Shown: positions 8,721 through 18,439, counted from the first letter of the stretch. The stretch: DNA of 64,000 nt from Microvirga puerhi (GCF_020089865.1 NZ_JAIRBM010000010.1:111746-175745); one strand, 5' to 3'. Made by a program: numbers and translations. Notes: generated by a model from the letters alone, not told the origin.

Positions 8721-9380
8721 ATGACGCTGCAGATTGGCGACACGGCTCCGGATTTCGAAGCCGAGACGACACAGGGCCCGATCCGCTTCCATGAATGGAT
8801 TGGTGATTCATGGTGCGTATTGTTCTCGCATCCGAAGGACTTCACGCCGGTCTGCACGACCGAGCTCGGTTATATGGCCAAGATCAAGCCGGAATTCGAC
8901 AGACGTAATGTGAAGATCATCGGGTTCAGCGTCGACCCCACCACCAATCACGGGCGATGGGCGGAAGATATCAAAGAGACGCAAGGTTATGCACCGAACT
9001 ATCCCATCATCGGCGATCCCGACCTTCGGATTTCAAAGCTCTATGGCATGCTGCCGTCGCATGCCGGCGACAGCTCGGAAGGCCGTACCCCAGCCGACAA
9101 CCAGACGGTGAGAAACGTCTTCGTGATCGGCCCTGACAAGAAGATCAAGCTGATCCTCGTTTATCCCATGACAACCGGCCGCAATTTCGACGAGGTGCTG
9201 CGCGTCATCGACTCCCTGCAGCTGACGACGAAGCATCGTGTCTCGACGCCGGCGAACTGGAAGCTGGGAGAGGATGTGATCATTGCCGGATCCGTGTCGG
9301 ACGATGAGGCTCGACAGATCTATCCCGAAGGGTGGAAGGCACCGCGGCCCTATATCCGCATCGTGCCGCAGCCCCGCTAA
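8721..9380 (+). CDS. 1-Cys peroxiredoxin (Prx6 type)
   Basis: The 219-residue thioredoxin-fold peroxidase reduces hydrogen and organic peroxides. The peroxidatic Cys45 is in FTPVCTTELG with the upstream Pro/Thr typical of the Prx6 subgroup. The long C-terminal arm (RVSTPANWKLGEDVII, ending in PYIRIVP) belongs to that subgroup, and there is no C-terminal resolving cysteine. GGGAGG precedes the ATG. A persulfide-dioxygenase-like gene follows 44 bp later on the same strand, so they may be one transcript dealing with peroxide and reactive sulfur. Confidence 0.93.
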   Translation: MTLQIGDTAPDFEAETTQGPIRFHEWIGDSWCVLFSHPKDFTPVCTTELGYMAKIKPEFDRRNVKIIGFSVDPTTNHGRWAEDIKETQGYAPNYPIIGDPDLRISKLYGMLPSHAGDSSEGRTPADNQTVRNVFVIGPDKKIKLILVYPMTTGRNFDEVLRVIDSLQLTTKHRVSTPANWKLGEDVIIAGSVSDDEARQIYPEGWKAPRPYIRIVPQPR

Positions 9381-9424
9381 GGCAGCGCATCGTCCCGATC
9401 GTGGGCTTTAGAGGAGCGTGGCAG

Positions 9425-10345
9425 ATGAGCATTTCGGCTCTTCCCCGTCAGAGCGAGAGCCTGCAGCGGGTCCCCGATGTGGCGGCTTTCTATGAGAGTC
9501 GCACATGCAGTGTCCAGTACATTGTGTCTGATCCAGAAACATCGGAATGCGCGGTTATCGATCCGGTTCTGGACTATGATGAAAAGTCCGGCTCCATTGC
9601 GACGGATACCGCAGATGAACTCGTGCGCTACATGTCCGAGCGGCATCTGAAGCCCGTTTGGATTCTCGACACGCATCCTCATGCCGATCATCTGTCCGCC
9701 GCCGACTATCTGAAGCGGCAGACAAATGCACGCACAGGCATCGGCGAAAAAGTCGTCGAGGTCCAAAAGCTCTGGAAGTCTCTTTACAACCTCCCTGAGA
9801 ACTTCCGGACGGACGGCTCGCAATGGGATTGCCTTTTCACGGATGGCGATCACTTCACCATTGGCGGGTTGAAGGCGAAGGTTCTGTTCTCGCCCGGACA
9901 TACCCTGGCCTCCGTCACCTATGTCGTGGGCGACGCAGCCTTCGTTCACGACACGTTGCTAATGCCCGATTACGGCACGGCGCGCTGCGACTTTCCCGGT
10001 GGAAGCGCTGCGCAACTCTGGGGGACCATTCAGCGTATTCTCTCCCTGCCTGACGAGACGCGTCTCTTCGTCGGGCACGACTATCGTCCGGGCGGACGGG
10101 AGCCGGCGTGGGAGAGCAGCGTCATTCAGCAACGCACCCACAACGTCCATCTTCGGAAGGTCGCCGACAAGCAGGACTTCATGGCCCTGAGGCAGACGCG
10201 CGATGCGACGCTTCCCATGCCGAAACTGATCCTCCATGCGCTGCAGGTCAACATCGCAGCCGGCCAGTTGCCCGCGCCTGAATCCAATGGGGGGCGCTAT
10301 CTCAAGATTCCTCTCGATGCGCTGCCGGGAGCCAAATGGGACTAG
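9425..10345 (+). CDS. MBL-fold hydrolase, persulfide dioxygenase-like (ETHE1/Blh type)
   Basis: The protein has 306 residues with the metallo-beta-lactamase motif THPHADH at about 83-89, a second His in FSPGHTLASV, an Asp in FVHDTLLMPD and a His in LFVGHDYRPGG. Spacing and the sequence LMPDYGTARCDFPGG are characteristic of ETHE1/Blh proteins, which oxidise glutathione persulfide to sulfite with mononuclear iron. GAGGAG lies just before the ATG; a longer open frame begins at 9332 but overlaps the peroxiredoxin. Together with the TSUP permease it suggests sulfide/persulfide detoxification followed by sulfite export. Confidence 0.85.
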   Translation: MSISALPRQSESLQRVPDVAAFYESRTCSVQYIVSDPETSECAVIDPVLDYDEKSGSIATDTADELVRYMSERHLKPVWILDTHPHADHLSAADYLKRQTNARTGIGEKVVEVQKLWKSLYNLPENFRTDGSQWDCLFTDGDHFTIGGLKAKVLFSPGHTLASVTYVVGDAAFVHDTLLMPDYGTARCDFPGGSAAQLWGTIQRILSLPDETRLFVGHDYRPGGREPAWESSVIQQRTHNVHLRKVADKQDFMALRQTRDATLPMPKLILHALQVNIAAGQLPAPESNGGRYLKIPLDALPGAKWD

Positions 10346-10402
10346 AGAAATTCGCTTGCCATCCTGTACAAGGCTCGCAGCACTATTGATGCGGGGACAT
10401 GG

Positions 10403-11434
10403 GTGATGATCCACCAAAGGGTCGACGAAGCCATCGGCAATACGCCGATGATCAGATTGCGCAAAGCATCCGAGATCACCGGATGCACCATTCTGGGCAA
10501 AGCGGAGTTCATGAATCCCGGGCAGTCGGTGAAGGATCGGGCGGCGCTCTTCATCATCCGGGACGCCGAGAGGCGCGGTCTGCTGCGACCGGGCGGCGTG
10601 ATCGTCGAGGGCACGGCCGGAAACACGGGCATCGGTCTGGCCTTGGTCGGAAATGCCCTGGGCTATCGGACCGTCATCGTCATCCCGGACACTCAGACCC
10701 AGGAAAAGAAGGACATGCTGCGCCTGTGCGGCGCCGAGCTGATCGAAGTACCGGCGGTCCCTTACGCCAACCCGAACAACTACGTGAAGGTGTCCGGCCG
10801 CTTGGCGGAACGGCTCGCCGCGTCCGAACCGAACGGAGCCATTTGGGCCAACCAGTTCGACAATGTGGCCAATCGGCAAGGCCATGTCGAAACGACCGGC
10901 CCGGAGATCTGGGATCAGACCGGCGGCAAGGTTGACGGATTTATCTGCGCAGTCGGAACCGGCGGTACGCTGGCCGGCGTCGGCATGGCGCTGAAGGAGC
11001 GCAATCCTCGGGTTAAGATCGGACTTGCCGATCCTATGGGCGCTGCCCTCTACAACTACTATACGGCCGGTGAACTGAAGGCCGAGGGCTCCTCGATCAC
11101 CGAGGGTATCGGCCAGGGCCGCATCACCAAGAATCTCGAGGGTTTCGCTCCTGATGCGGCTTTCCGGATTTCGGATGAGGAGGCTCTGCCGATCATCTTC
11201 GATCTACTTGAAAACGAAGGGCTTTGCCTCGGGGGATCCTCGGGGATCAACGTGGCTGGCGCGATCCGGCTTGCAAAGGATATGGGGCCGGGCCACACCA
11301 TTGTGACCGTGCTCTGCGACTACGGCACGCGCTATCAGTCCAAGCTCTTCAATCCAGCCTTTTTGCGCTCCAAGAACCTTCCCGTTCCGGCCTGGCTCGA
11401 GCGGACAAGCACTCTCGATCCAGGGCTCGTGTGA
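10403..11434 (+). CDS. cysK: Cysteine synthase A (O-acetylserine sulfhydrylase)
   Basis: This PLP enzyme makes cysteine from O-acetylserine and sulfide. It has 343 residues with the PLP lysine in NPGQSVKDRAA (Lys44), the substrate loop GTAGNTGIGLA, the phosphate-binding GTGGTLAG and the C-terminal GGSSGINVAGA. The start is GTG at 10403 or the adjacent ATG at 10406. The tail after CDYGTRYQSKLF is longer than in E. coli CysK. It lies 57 bp after the persulfide-dioxygenase-like gene on the same strand, so sulfide assimilation may be co-expressed with persulfide handling. Confidence 0.92.
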   Translation: MMIHQRVDEAIGNTPMIRLRKASEITGCTILGKAEFMNPGQSVKDRAALFIIRDAERRGLLRPGGVIVEGTAGNTGIGLALVGNALGYRTVIVIPDTQTQEKKDMLRLCGAELIEVPAVPYANPNNYVKVSGRLAERLAASEPNGAIWANQFDNVANRQGHVETTGPEIWDQTGGKVDGFICAVGTGGTLAGVGMALKERNPRVKIGLADPMGAALYNYYTAGELKAEGSSITEGIGQGRITKNLEGFAPDAAFRISDEEALPIIFDLLENEGLCLGGSSGINVAGAIRLAKDMGPGHTIVTVLCDYGTRYQSKLFNPAFLRSKNLPVPAWLERTSTLDPGLV

Positions 11435-11468
11435 ACGGGCGCTCCTTTGCAGGTAGCCAACTGAGTGT

Positions 11469-12449
11469 TTAGCGTCCGAGCGCCTGCATTTGCGGAGCCG
11501 CATAGCGGGTCCCAGATGCCGCGCCGAGGGGAAGCACGCGGTCGATGCGGGCTAAATCATCCTGCGTCAGCGAAACCTTGAGCGCCCCGACATTTTCTTC
11601 CAGATAGTGGCGGCGCTTGGTACCGGGGATGGGTATGATGTCGCTCCCTTGGGCCAGAACCCAGGCGAGAGCAAGCTGTGCCGGAGTGCAGCCCTTCTCC
11701 TGTGCCATCATTTCGATCTCATGCACGAGATCGAGGTTTTTCTGGAAGTTCTCGCCCTGGAAGCGCGGCGTGTTGCGGCGATAATCGTCGGAATCGAGGT
11801 CGTCGATGCTTTTGATCTGTCCCGTCAGAAAGCCGCGGCCGAGTGGAGAGTAAGGCACGAAACCGATTCCGAGCTCGCGGACGGTTGGAAGAATCTCGGC
11901 CTCCGGATCGCGGCTCCAGAGGGAATATTCGGTTTGGAGCGCGGTAATCGGGTGAACAGCGTTCGCCCGGCGGATCGTTTCGGGTCCTGCCTCGGAGAGC
12001 CCCAGGTAGCGGACCTTTCCCTGACGAACGAGATCCGCCATGGCGCCGACCGTGTCCTCGATGGGCGTCTGGGGGTCGACGCGATGCTGGTAATAAAGGT
12101 CGATGACTTCGATTCCGAGTCGTTTCAGGCTGGCCTCGCAGGCTTGGCGGACATAATCCGGCTTTCCGTTGATGCCGAGATAGCTTCCATCAGCGGTCCG
12201 CATGTTGCCGAATTTCGTTGCGAGCACGACCTGATTGCGCCGGTCGCGGATCGCCCGGCCCACCAGCTCTTCGTTGCGGCCGACACCGTACATGTCCGCC
12301 GTGTCGAGGAAGGTCACGCCGAGCTCAATCGCTCGATGGATCGTCGCAATGGCTTCAGCCTCGTCCCGTCCACCATAGAAATCGGACATGCCCATGCACC
12401 CGAGGCCCAGGGCCGATACCTCAAGATCGCGAAGCCGACGATACTGCAT
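11469..12449 (-). CDS. Aldo/keto reductase
   Basis: This is an NADPH-dependent (alpha/beta)8-barrel reductase of 326 residues. The catalytic tetrad is visible: Asp and Tyr in LDTADMYG, Lys in VLATKFG and His in YYQHRVD. The C-terminal [17 protein letters not shown] binds cofactor. It belongs to the AKR group that includes YajO/IolS-like and pyridoxal reductase enzymes; the physiological aldehyde is unknown. The ATG at 12449 has GGAGA six bases upstream, better than the upstream ATG at 12512. It is convergent with cysK. Confidence 0.92.
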   Translation of the reverse strand: MQYRRLRDLEVSALGLGCMGMSDFYGGRDEAEAIATIHRAIELGVTFLDTADMYGVGRNEELVGRAIRDRRNQVVLATKFGNMRTADGSYLGINGKPDYVRQACEASLKRLGIEVIDLYYQHRVDPQTPIEDTVGAMADLVRQGKVRYLGLSEAGPETIRRANAVHPITALQTEYSLWSRDPEAEILPTVRELGIGFVPYSPLGRGFLTGQIKSIDDLDSDDYRRNTPRFQGENFQKNLDLVHEIEMMAQEKGCTPAQLALAWVLAQGSDIIPIPGTKRRHYLEENVGALKVSLTQDDLARIDRVLPLGAASGTRYAAPQMQALGR

Positions 12450-12696
12450 GGCTGGTCTCCGAAAAGATTCTGAATGAAAGAGGGTGAGCGCCCGGTGGCG
12501 AAAGTCTGACAATTGGCGGCAATGCGTAGGCGTTTGGCTGCCTTGTCGGAGGGGGAAATGATCTTCTCTGCCGAATCGTCAAGCCGGATGGCCGCCTGTG
12601 CCGGAAACCCTTGAGTGCGGCCAATCCCGAAAAGCGCGCAGCGCCGTGTCTGAAGGTTGAATTGCCCGCTCGTCCTAGATCGGGTAGCACCTTCTC

Positions 12697-13056
12697 TTGA
12701 TCCTGCCGCAAGGCACAACCTTGGAACATGCGTTGTCGCAACCGCACCCATATTTCTGGCTTGCCCGATGCCTGCAGTCGTTTCTGCTGCTCGCCTGCCT
12801 GTCGGTTGCGAATCTCGTGTCCTGGCAGGACGACGTTTCTGCCCAGTCAGCCTTCAGCACTGTCGCCGAGGAGACGCTTCGGGAAGGCGATGCAGATTCC
12901 TGGGATAATGGGGATAATTCCCCAGAGCCCGCCCTCGCAAGCGTTGCCTATAGAGCGCCTGTCAATCTCGGCGATCTACTAGACCGTACGATTGATATCT
13001 CGCTGACATCTCGCGCGTTGGACGTCCAACGCGCCACGGGACCGCCTCGAGCCTGA
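12697..13056 (+). CDS. Possible small protein, uncharacterised
   Basis: An open frame of 119 codons with a hydrophobic segment (WLARCLQSFLLLACLSVANLV, about 21-41) could encode a small membrane or exported protein. No family is recognised. Its only starts are TTG codons (12697 or 12721) with weak ribosome sites, and its last third contains a 22-bp perfect palindrome, so it may be a chance frame in the leader region of terC. Codon use is not decisive. Confidence 0.3.
   Translation: MILPQGTTLEHALSQPHPYFWLARCLQSFLLLACLSVANLVSWQDDVSAQSAFSTVAEETLREGDADSWDNGDNSPEPALASVAYRAPVNLGDLLDRTIDISLTSRALDVQRATGPPRA
13013..13034. repeat. 22-bp perfect palindrome
   Basis: The half-site GCGCGTTGGAC is followed directly by its exact reverse complement. 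There is no spacer, so it suits a protein-binding site better than a terminator. It lies about 155 bp before the terC start. Confidence 0.5.
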
Positions 13057-13124
13057 GGTCCCCGCAGGGGAAGCCTGCGGCGCATTCGATTGCTGGCATT
13101 CACACGTGATGCGGCATCAGACCC
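13055..13124 (+). ncRNA. Candidate yybP-ykoY-like (Mn2+) riboswitch in the terC leader
   Basis: The leader of a TerC gene is the classic place for a yybP-ykoY riboswitch. Here GGTC (13057-13060) could pair with GACC (13120-13123). CCGCAGG/CCTGCGG forms a perfect hairpin around GGGGAAGCC, which recalls the conserved GGGGAGTAGCC loop, and TTCACACGTG may correspond to the second conserved loop. Several consensus bases differ, so the call is tentative. Confidence 0.3.
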
Positions 13125-13188
13125 CAACTCCCATCGTTGCTCGTCGCGCCCGGCGGAGTCCGGTAGCGTCATTTCATCAAGTTCGCTC

Positions 13189-13866
13189 ATGGAAACACTT
13201 CTTCCCTCACTCCTGAAGGTCCTCGGGATCATCTGGATCAATATCATTCTTTCGGGAGACAATGCCGTCGTGATCGCCATGGCGTGCCGTGGGTTGCCTC
13301 CGAACCGCCGCCGAACCGGAATGATCCTCGGCGCGGGCGTCGCAGTAGGTCTACGGATCCTCTTCACGGTTCTGGTCATTGCTCTCCTGGCCACGCCGTT
13401 CCTTAAAGTGATCGGCGGCGTTCTCCTGCTTTGGATCGCCGTGAAGCTCCTGGTCGGCGAGGATGAGGAGGGCTCGGTCAAGCAGACCGATCGGCTCTGG
13501 CATGCGGTATGGACGATTGCCGTTGCAGATGCCGTGATGAGTCTCGACAACGTTCTTGCCATCGCGGCCGTTGCGCAGGACTCGACCTTTCTCCTGATCC
13601 TGGGCCTGGCGATTTCGATCCCGCTCATCATCGCCGGCGCAGCCGTAATCATGGCGCTTCTCGACCGATTCCCCATCCTGGTCTGGGCCGGTGCTGCGCT
13701 CCTCGGCTGGGTCGCCGGCGAGATGGCCGTGTCCGATCCCTGGGTGGTGGGACAGCTCGGTGCGGACTTCGTCCACAGGGCTGAAATTCCGGCTGCGATT
13801 GTGGCGGCCGCCTTCGTGGTCGCCCTCGGATATGGCCTTCGCCGAAGGGAAGCCGAGAAAGCCTAA
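13189..13866 (+). CDS. TerC family integral membrane protein
   Basis: The 225-residue protein has about seven helices and the two TerC acidic motifs IILSGDNAVVIAMACRGLP (near residues 19-37) and AVADAVMSLDNVLAIAAVA in the second half. The Asp/Asn pairs sit in membrane helices and probably bind metal. TerC-family members export Mn2+ or load metals on exported proteins; older tellurite-resistance labels are not informative. The frame continues upstream to 13090, but the family normally begins at the ATG chosen here. A candidate riboswitch is in the leader and a 39-residue gene follows. Confidence 0.9.
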   Translation: METLLPSLLKVLGIIWINIILSGDNAVVIAMACRGLPPNRRRTGMILGAGVAVGLRILFTVLVIALLATPFLKVIGGVLLLWIAVKLLVGEDEEGSVKQTDRLWHAVWTIAVADAVMSLDNVLAIAAVAQDSTFLLILGLAISIPLIIAGAAVIMALLDRFPILVWAGAALLGWVAGEMAVSDPWVVGQLGADFVHRAEIPAAIVAAAFVVALGYGLRRREAEKA

Positions 13867-13887
13867 AGATACGCGGGAAGGAGAAGC

Positions 13888-14007
13888 ATGATGTTCGGTT
13901 ATTCTATCCCTGATGCCGTCATGTTCTGGATCAACGCCGTCGTGACCTCCGCGGCGGTTGCTTCGGCCTGGGTCAACCTGATCATCAACCTCGACAAGTT
14001 AATCTGA
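13888..14007 (+). CDS. Small hydrophobic protein downstream of terC
   Basis: A 39-codon frame begins 21 bp after terC with a strong ribosome site (GGAAGGAGA) before ATG ATG. The product is one hydrophobic segment, with AVVTSAAVASAWVNLIIN in its second half, ending DKLI. No family is recognised. The ribosome site, position and the dyad just after its stop support a real, co-transcribed small membrane protein. Confidence 0.5.
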   Translation: MMFGYSIPDAVMFWINAVVTSAAVASAWVNLIINLDKLI

Positions 14008-14019
14008 CGCGAGCAGCGA

Positions 14020-14048
14020 CGGTCAGCGACATTTCCCGTCGCTGACCG
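14020..14048. terminator. Strong stem-loop between convergent genes
   Basis: CGGTCAGCGAC, loop ATTTCCC, then GTCGCTGACCG: a perfect 11-bp stem without a long T tract. It sits between the terC unit and the convergent NTF2-like gene and may serve both directions. Confidence 0.6.
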
Positions 14049-14061
14049 AGGCCCCGCGGCA

Positions 14062-14481
14062 TCAAGTCGTCGCGGCGGCGAAGCATGCTGCCGTATCGAA
14101 GAACTCCACGAAGTCGATCGCCTTCCCGTCCCGGAAGCGCCTGACATCCACCTTCGGAGTGTCGGCGATCTTGCCGGTTGTCCTATGACGCCACTTCACG
14201 CGGCCGATCACGACGACCCGGTCGTCGTCCGCGATATAGTCGTTCATGTCGTAGGTAAGCATTTCCCAGTCGCGGGTCAGGCCCTCGAGATAGCCCTGGA
14301 TCTCGTCCCTGCTTTTCCGTGGCGCCGTGAATGCCATCTCGGGCGCCCCGTTCGCTAGCGATCCGAGCGAAGCATCGTCCGCCAGAACATCCATCCAGCA
14401 GGCGCAATCAGCCCCTTTTCCTTCGGACCACTGCGCATAAGCTTTCCGAAGCTGCGCGACATTCTGATCTTGCGTTGGCAT
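14062..14481 (-). CDS. NTF2-like (SnoaL-type) protein
   Basis: The 139-residue protein has the alpha+beta cone fold typical of SnoaL-like proteins: an N-terminal helix (QLRKAYAQWSEGKG), WMDVLADDASLGSLANG, IQGYLEGLTRDWEML and a C-terminal VDVRRFRDGKAIDFVEFFDT strand pair. Such proteins are small isomerases, dehydratases or binding proteins; no activity can be assigned. The ATG at 14481 follows GGGAGGACTGC; the longer frame to 14634 adds an unlikely N-terminus. Confidence 0.75.
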   Translation of the reverse strand: MPTQDQNVAQLRKAYAQWSEGKGADCACWMDVLADDASLGSLANGAPEMAFTAPRKSRDEIQGYLEGLTRDWEMLTYDMNDYIADDDRVVVIGRVKWRHRTTGKIADTPKVDVRRFRDGKAIDFVEFFDTAACFAAATT

Positions 14482-14827
14482 GCAGTCCTCCCCGGTTGGG
14501 CCACCTTGCCCTTTCCGCCCTCTCGGAAACCATGTGCCGAGCCCTAAGCAGCATGGGTCAAGCCCGTTGACAGGAGCGGGGTCGGGGCGAGATTCATTAT
14601 AAAATGCCGCGGCAATGTCCTGCCCGGCCATCACGAGGTACCGCTCCGTCTCGGACGGATGGCCCTGGCCGTCTTGGAGCGGGAGACTTTGGCTTCCGGC
14701 CTCGCTTATGGGAGCCTCAAAGGCCGTCTCTGGGTCATCTTTCCGAGAAGCTTCTGTCCAGACGGCCCAGGGAGGTTGCCCTCACGCGCCTAATCGGGTA
14801 GTGGAGACAAAGGCCCTGCGCCTCAAA

Positions 14828-14904
14828 GCACCCGTAGCTCAGCTGGATAGAGCGTTGCCCTCCGAAGGCAAAGGTCACACGTTCGAATCGTGTCGGGTGC
14901 GCCA
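14828..14904 (+). tRNA. tRNA-Arg(CCG)
   Basis: A full cloverleaf can be drawn: acceptor GCACCCG pairing with CGGGTGC, D arm AGCTCAGCTGGATAGAGC, anticodon stem TTGCC/GGCAA with loop CTCCGAA (anticodon CCG), T arm with GTTCGAATC, discriminator G and encoded CCA. Its 3' 50 bases are repeated exactly at 46995-47044, marking it as an integration site. Confidence 0.97.
14855..14904 (+). repeat. attL: 50-bp direct repeat within tRNA-Arg
   Basis: The block from TTGCCCTCCG to GGGTGCGCCA covers the 3' part of the anticodon arm through CCA. It is identical, in the same orientation, to 46995-47044. Flanking bases diverge immediately on both sides. Confidence 0.88.
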
Positions 14905-15268
14905 ACTAAGTACTTAAAATCCTTGCAGAAATTTTGCCTCTCTGCTGGCGGTGATGTTTTAACTGGCGGCCGGATAGCCACCAGATAGCCACCGCGCGGG
15001 ATTTTTCCCTCGAACTCGATTGGTCAAAGATCGTGTTGCAGGCCCGCTTGTGTCGAAGCCGAGCCAGCTTGACAGCTATGGGTGTCCGAGGAGGGACTGT
15101 TAGCGGACCTCCATATGTCCCCGCTCAATGTCCGCTTGTGACCCATTCCTGACCTTCTTGGAGCCGCCAAGATGAACTGGAGGGTGGCTTAGTGAGAGCG
15201 ATAGGCTTGATCGAACCCTGATTAGCGCAATCGTCTACAGGAAGTCCGATCCCTATCAAGCTCGATAT
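14905..15268. other. Gene-free left end of the island
   Basis: About 360 bp with no supported gene. It includes the double repeat at 14974-14993 and short GCAGA/TCTGC dyads just inside attL. Confidence 0.5.
14974..14993 (+). repeat. Island end repeat, left copy (possible integrase arm site)
   Basis: ATAGCCACC occurs twice in tandem here, separated by AG. Over 19 bp it matches 46865-46883 at 18 positions in the same orientation. Placement close to both att sites suggests recombinase or excisionase arm-type binding sites. Confidence 0.5.
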
Positions 15269-15598
15269 CTAGGCACCGTCCTTTTCGTTGGCTCCTGTCT
15301 CATCAGTCAGGTTCGCGCTCACGTCGCACACCACTCCCGCCGGGTCATAGGTGATCTTGACCTCGCTTGCGAGTTCCGCAGCCAAACTGCGCTCGATCAG
15401 GCATGACCCGTAGCCTGTTCGGGCCGGCGGCGAAACCAGTGGGCTATCGCGCTCCTGCGAACGGAAGCTGAGATGCGGCGTATCGCCGTGTCTGACCGCC
15501 CATGTAATCGCGACTCTGCCTGCGGGAGCCGACAAAGCGCCATACTTGGCGGCATTGGTTGCCAGTTCATGCAGCGCAAGCGTCAGGGCCAAGGTCAA
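15269..15598 (-). pseudogene. Remnant of an HWE-type sensor histidine kinase (ATPase domain)
   Basis: The reading contains LALHELATNAAKYGALSAPA (the N box of HWE/HisKA_2 kinases) and GYGSCLIERSLAAELASEV, the C-terminal G-box region. Only the ATPase domain remains: the same frame reads ARAALTLALTLALHE just upstream and then meets a TGA five codons further, and no sensor or phospho-acceptor part follows. The usual W..E.GGPPV stretch between the boxes is also damaged. It overlaps the long 5' open frame of the UvrA gene. I interpret it as a decayed fragment. Confidence 0.6.
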
Positions 15599-15794
15599 GG
15601 CGGCCCTTGCTGATGATCAGTTAACGAGCGTTGCATTCCGGATCTGCCGCCCGGGCAGCATCTGTCCGAGTGGCCAGCCGTTTCCGGTGACTATCCACTA
15701 CGAGGCTCCACGCGCAGAGGTGGAAACCATTCCTCCGGCGGGAGCGTTGGATCACTCTACATGTTCGCGGATTCGACATTCACCAGGCCGCCCG

Positions 15795-18341
15795 ATGCCG
15801 AAAGATCTTGAGCCCACTTCACCGACAGTTGTGCAGGCAAGGATGGGATTCGTCCGCGTCCACGGAGCCCGCGAGCACAATCTCAAGAATATCGATCTTG
15901 AGATCCCGCGTGATGCCTTGGTTGTTTTTACGGGCGTGTCCGGCTCCGGAAAGTCGTCGCTGGCCTTCGGAACCCTTTATGCCGAGGCGCAACGGCGATA
16001 TCTCGAGTCGGTGTCGCCTTATGCCAGGCGGCTGTTCCACCAGATGCCGGTTCCGGATGTGGATGACATTGACGGTCTGCCGCCTGCCGTCGCGCTACAG
16101 CAGCAGCGCGGTTCACCGACCACGCGCTCCTCGGTCGGCAGCGTCACGACTGTATCCAACCTGCTGCGCATGCTTTACTCCCGGGCCGGCGACTATCCGC
16201 GCGGCCAAGCGATCCTCTATGCCGAGTCGTTCTCACCCAATACGCCCGAGGGGGCCTGTCCTCGGTGCCATGGCCTTGGCCGGGTCTATGAGGTCACCGA
16301 GCGATCGATGGTGCCGGATGACACACTGACCATTCGAGAACGGGCGCTAGCCGCCTGGCCGACCGCTTGGCATGGCCAGAACCTGCGTGACATCGCGACC
16401 ACGCTCGGTTTCGACGTGGATCGGCCGTGGCGGGATTTGCCCAAGAAGGATCGCAACTGGCTTCTTTTCACCGACGAGCAGCCGACCGTTCCCGTCTATC
16501 CGGGATACACTCAAGCGGAGGTTCGGCGCGCGCTCAAGCGCAAGGAAGAACCGGCCTATCAGGGCACCTTCACGAGTGCCAAGCGCCATGTGCTGCACAC
16601 GTTCGCCAACACGCAGAGCCCGCTGATGAAGCGGCGGGTGGCCCAATACATGGTGAGCACCGAGTGCCCGCTCTGCCACGGTAAGCGCCTCAGGCCTGAA
16701 TCTCTGTCCGTCAAGTTTGCGGGACTGGACATCGCCGACCTCTCCAGTCTGCCACTTGTCCGTCTTGCCGATATCTTCCGCCCCTACGCGGACGGGACGG
16801 CCCCTCGGCTGACCAGGATCGAGGCGGAGCATCCGGAAAAGGCAGTGGTCACTCAGCGCATTGCGCAAGATCTCGTTGCTCGGCTCAGGGTCATGCTCGA
16901 TCTCGGGCTCGGCTATCTTGCCATCGACCGCAGCACCCCGACGCTGTCGCCCGGCGAGCTCCAGCGGCTGCGGCTGGCCACGCAGGTGCGCTCCAATCTC
17001 TTCGGCGTGGTCTATGTACTCGATGAACCGTCAGCTGGGCTTCATCCGGCAGACACGGAGGCGCTGCTGAATGCGCTCGGGCAACTGAAAGCGTCCGGGA
17101 ATTCGCAGTTCGTGGTCGAGCATAATCTCGATGTCATCCGTCATGCCGATTGGATCGTCGATGTTGGGCCCGGCGCAGGCGAGGAGGGCGGCCGTGTGAT
17201 CTATAGCGGTCCGCCGGACGGGCTCAGACAGGTCGAGGCGTCACAGACCCGCCACTTCTTGTTCGGCGAAAGCTCTCTCCCGCCTCGGGACGTGCGCCCG
17301 CCGCAAGGCTGGCTGCGCCTCGCGGAGGTGACCCGCAATAACCTGCACGAGCTCGACGTCGCATTTCCCTTGGGCGTGCTCACGACAGTGACGGGCGTAT
17401 CCGGCTCAGGCAAGTCGAGCCTGGTCAGCCAGGCACTGGTCGAACTGGTGGCGGAGCATCTGGGCCACGATATCCGTGAGCCCGAAGAAGAGGGCGAGGA
17501 ACTGGAACAGGCAGCGACAATGGCCGGCGAGGGCCGGATCGTCAGCGGCATGGAAGGAATCAAGCGCTTGGTGCGGGTCGATCAGAAGCCGATCGGGCGC
17601 ACGCCGCGTTCGAACCTTGCAACCTATACCGGTCTTTTCGATCACGTTCGCAAGCTGTTTGCCGCGACCAAGCAGGCCCGCGCCCGCCGCTACGATGCGG
17701 GACGCTTTTCTTTTAACGTCGCCAAAGGCCGCTGCCCGCATTGCGAGGGCGAAGGCTTCGTGATGGTCGAACTCCTGTTCCTGCCGAGCGTCTACGCCCC
17801 ATGCCCGACCTGCCATGGCGCCCGGTACAATGCCGACACGCTTAAGATCAAATACCGAGACAAATCAATCGCCGACGTGCTCGGAATGACGGTCGACGCA
17901 GCCTGGGAGTTTTTCGCCGAGGAGCCGCCTTTGCATCGCTCGCTCACAATCGTGCGCGAGGTGGGGCTGGGCTATCTGCGACTGGGCCAACCCGCGACCG
18001 AGCTGTCTGGTGGGGAAGCGCAACGGATCAAGCTTGCGACCGAGCTTCAACGGATCCAGCGTGGCGATACGCTCTACGTCCTCGATGAGCCGACAACCGG
18101 ACTGCATCCCGCCGATGTTGAGCGGCTCGTGGCTCAGCTCGATGGGCTGGTCGAAGCCGGCAACACTGCCATCGTCGTCGAGCACGACATGCGTGTTGCC
18201 GCGAGAAGCGACTGGGTCATGGATCTCGGTCCGGGAGCTGGCGACGAGGGCGGACGGGTGGTTGCATCGGGGCCGCCAGGCGACGTAGCAAAAGCATCAG
18301 GCAGCCGAACGGCGCCTTATTTGTCACGAGCTCTCGTTTGA
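15795..18341 (+). CDS. UvrA2-type excinuclease ABC subunit A homologue
   Basis: The protein has 848 residues, about 100 shorter than canonical UvrA because the UvrB-binding/insertion region is reduced, as in class II UvrA (UvrA2). It has two ATP-binding cassettes: Walker [10 protein letters not shown] near residue 43 and again near 538, signatures [12 protein letters not shown] and [12 protein letters not shown], and Walker [13 protein letters not shown] and [12 protein letters not shown]. Zinc-ribbon cysteines are in [14 protein letters not shown] and [16 protein letters not shown]. UvrA2 proteins are linked to tolerance of DNA-damaging agents and drugs rather than core excision repair. The start was chosen at the ATG before PKDLEPT; GTGs or the ATG at 15843 are possible. 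Confidence 0.9.
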   Translation: MPKDLEPTSPTVVQARMGFVRVHGAREHNLKNIDLEIPRDALVVFTGVSGSGKSSLAFGTLYAEAQRRYLESVSPYARRLFHQMPVPDVDDIDGLPPAVALQQQRGSPTTRSSVGSVTTVSNLLRMLYSRAGDYPRGQAILYAESFSPNTPEGACPRCHGLGRVYEVTERSMVPDDTLTIRERALAAWPTAWHGQNLRDIATTLGFDVDRPWRDLPKKDRNWLLFTDEQPTVPVYPGYTQAEVRRALKRKEEPAYQGTFTSAKRHVLHTFANTQSPLMKRRVAQYMVSTECPLCHGKRLRPESLSVKFAGLDIADLSSLPLVRLADIFRPYADGTAPRLTRIEAEHPEKAVVTQRIAQDLVARLRVMLDLGLGYLAIDRSTPTLSPGELQRLRLATQVRSNLFGVVYVLDEPSAGLHPADTEALLNALGQLKASGNSQFVVEHNLDVIRHADWIVDVGPGAGEEGGRVIYSGPPDGLRQVEASQTRHFLFGESSLPPRDVRPPQGWLRLAEVTRNNLHELDVAFPLGVLTTVTGVSGSGKSSLVSQALVELVAEHLGHDIREPEEEGEELEQAATMAGEGRIVSGMEGIKRLVRVDQKPIGRTPRSNLATYTGLFDHVRKLFAATKQARARRYDAGRFSFNVAKGRCPHCEGEGFVMVELLFLPSVYAPCPTCHGARYNADTLKIKYRDKSIADVLGMTVDAAWEFFAEEPPLHRSLTIVREVGLGYLRLGQPATELSGGEAQRIKLATELQRIQRGDTLYVLDEPTTGLHPADVERLVAQLDGLVEAGNTAIVVEHDMRVAARSDWVMDLGPGAGDEGGRVVASGPPGDVAKASGSRTAPYLSRALV

Positions 18342-18439
18342 CCCGGAGTTGCCTTTTCAGATCTGAGGCATTTGGCTTGCGCCCGCCCAAACGGTACAGC
18401 GGGTGCTTCAGGCTGATGGTTTCCCGGAGATAGACGGTC

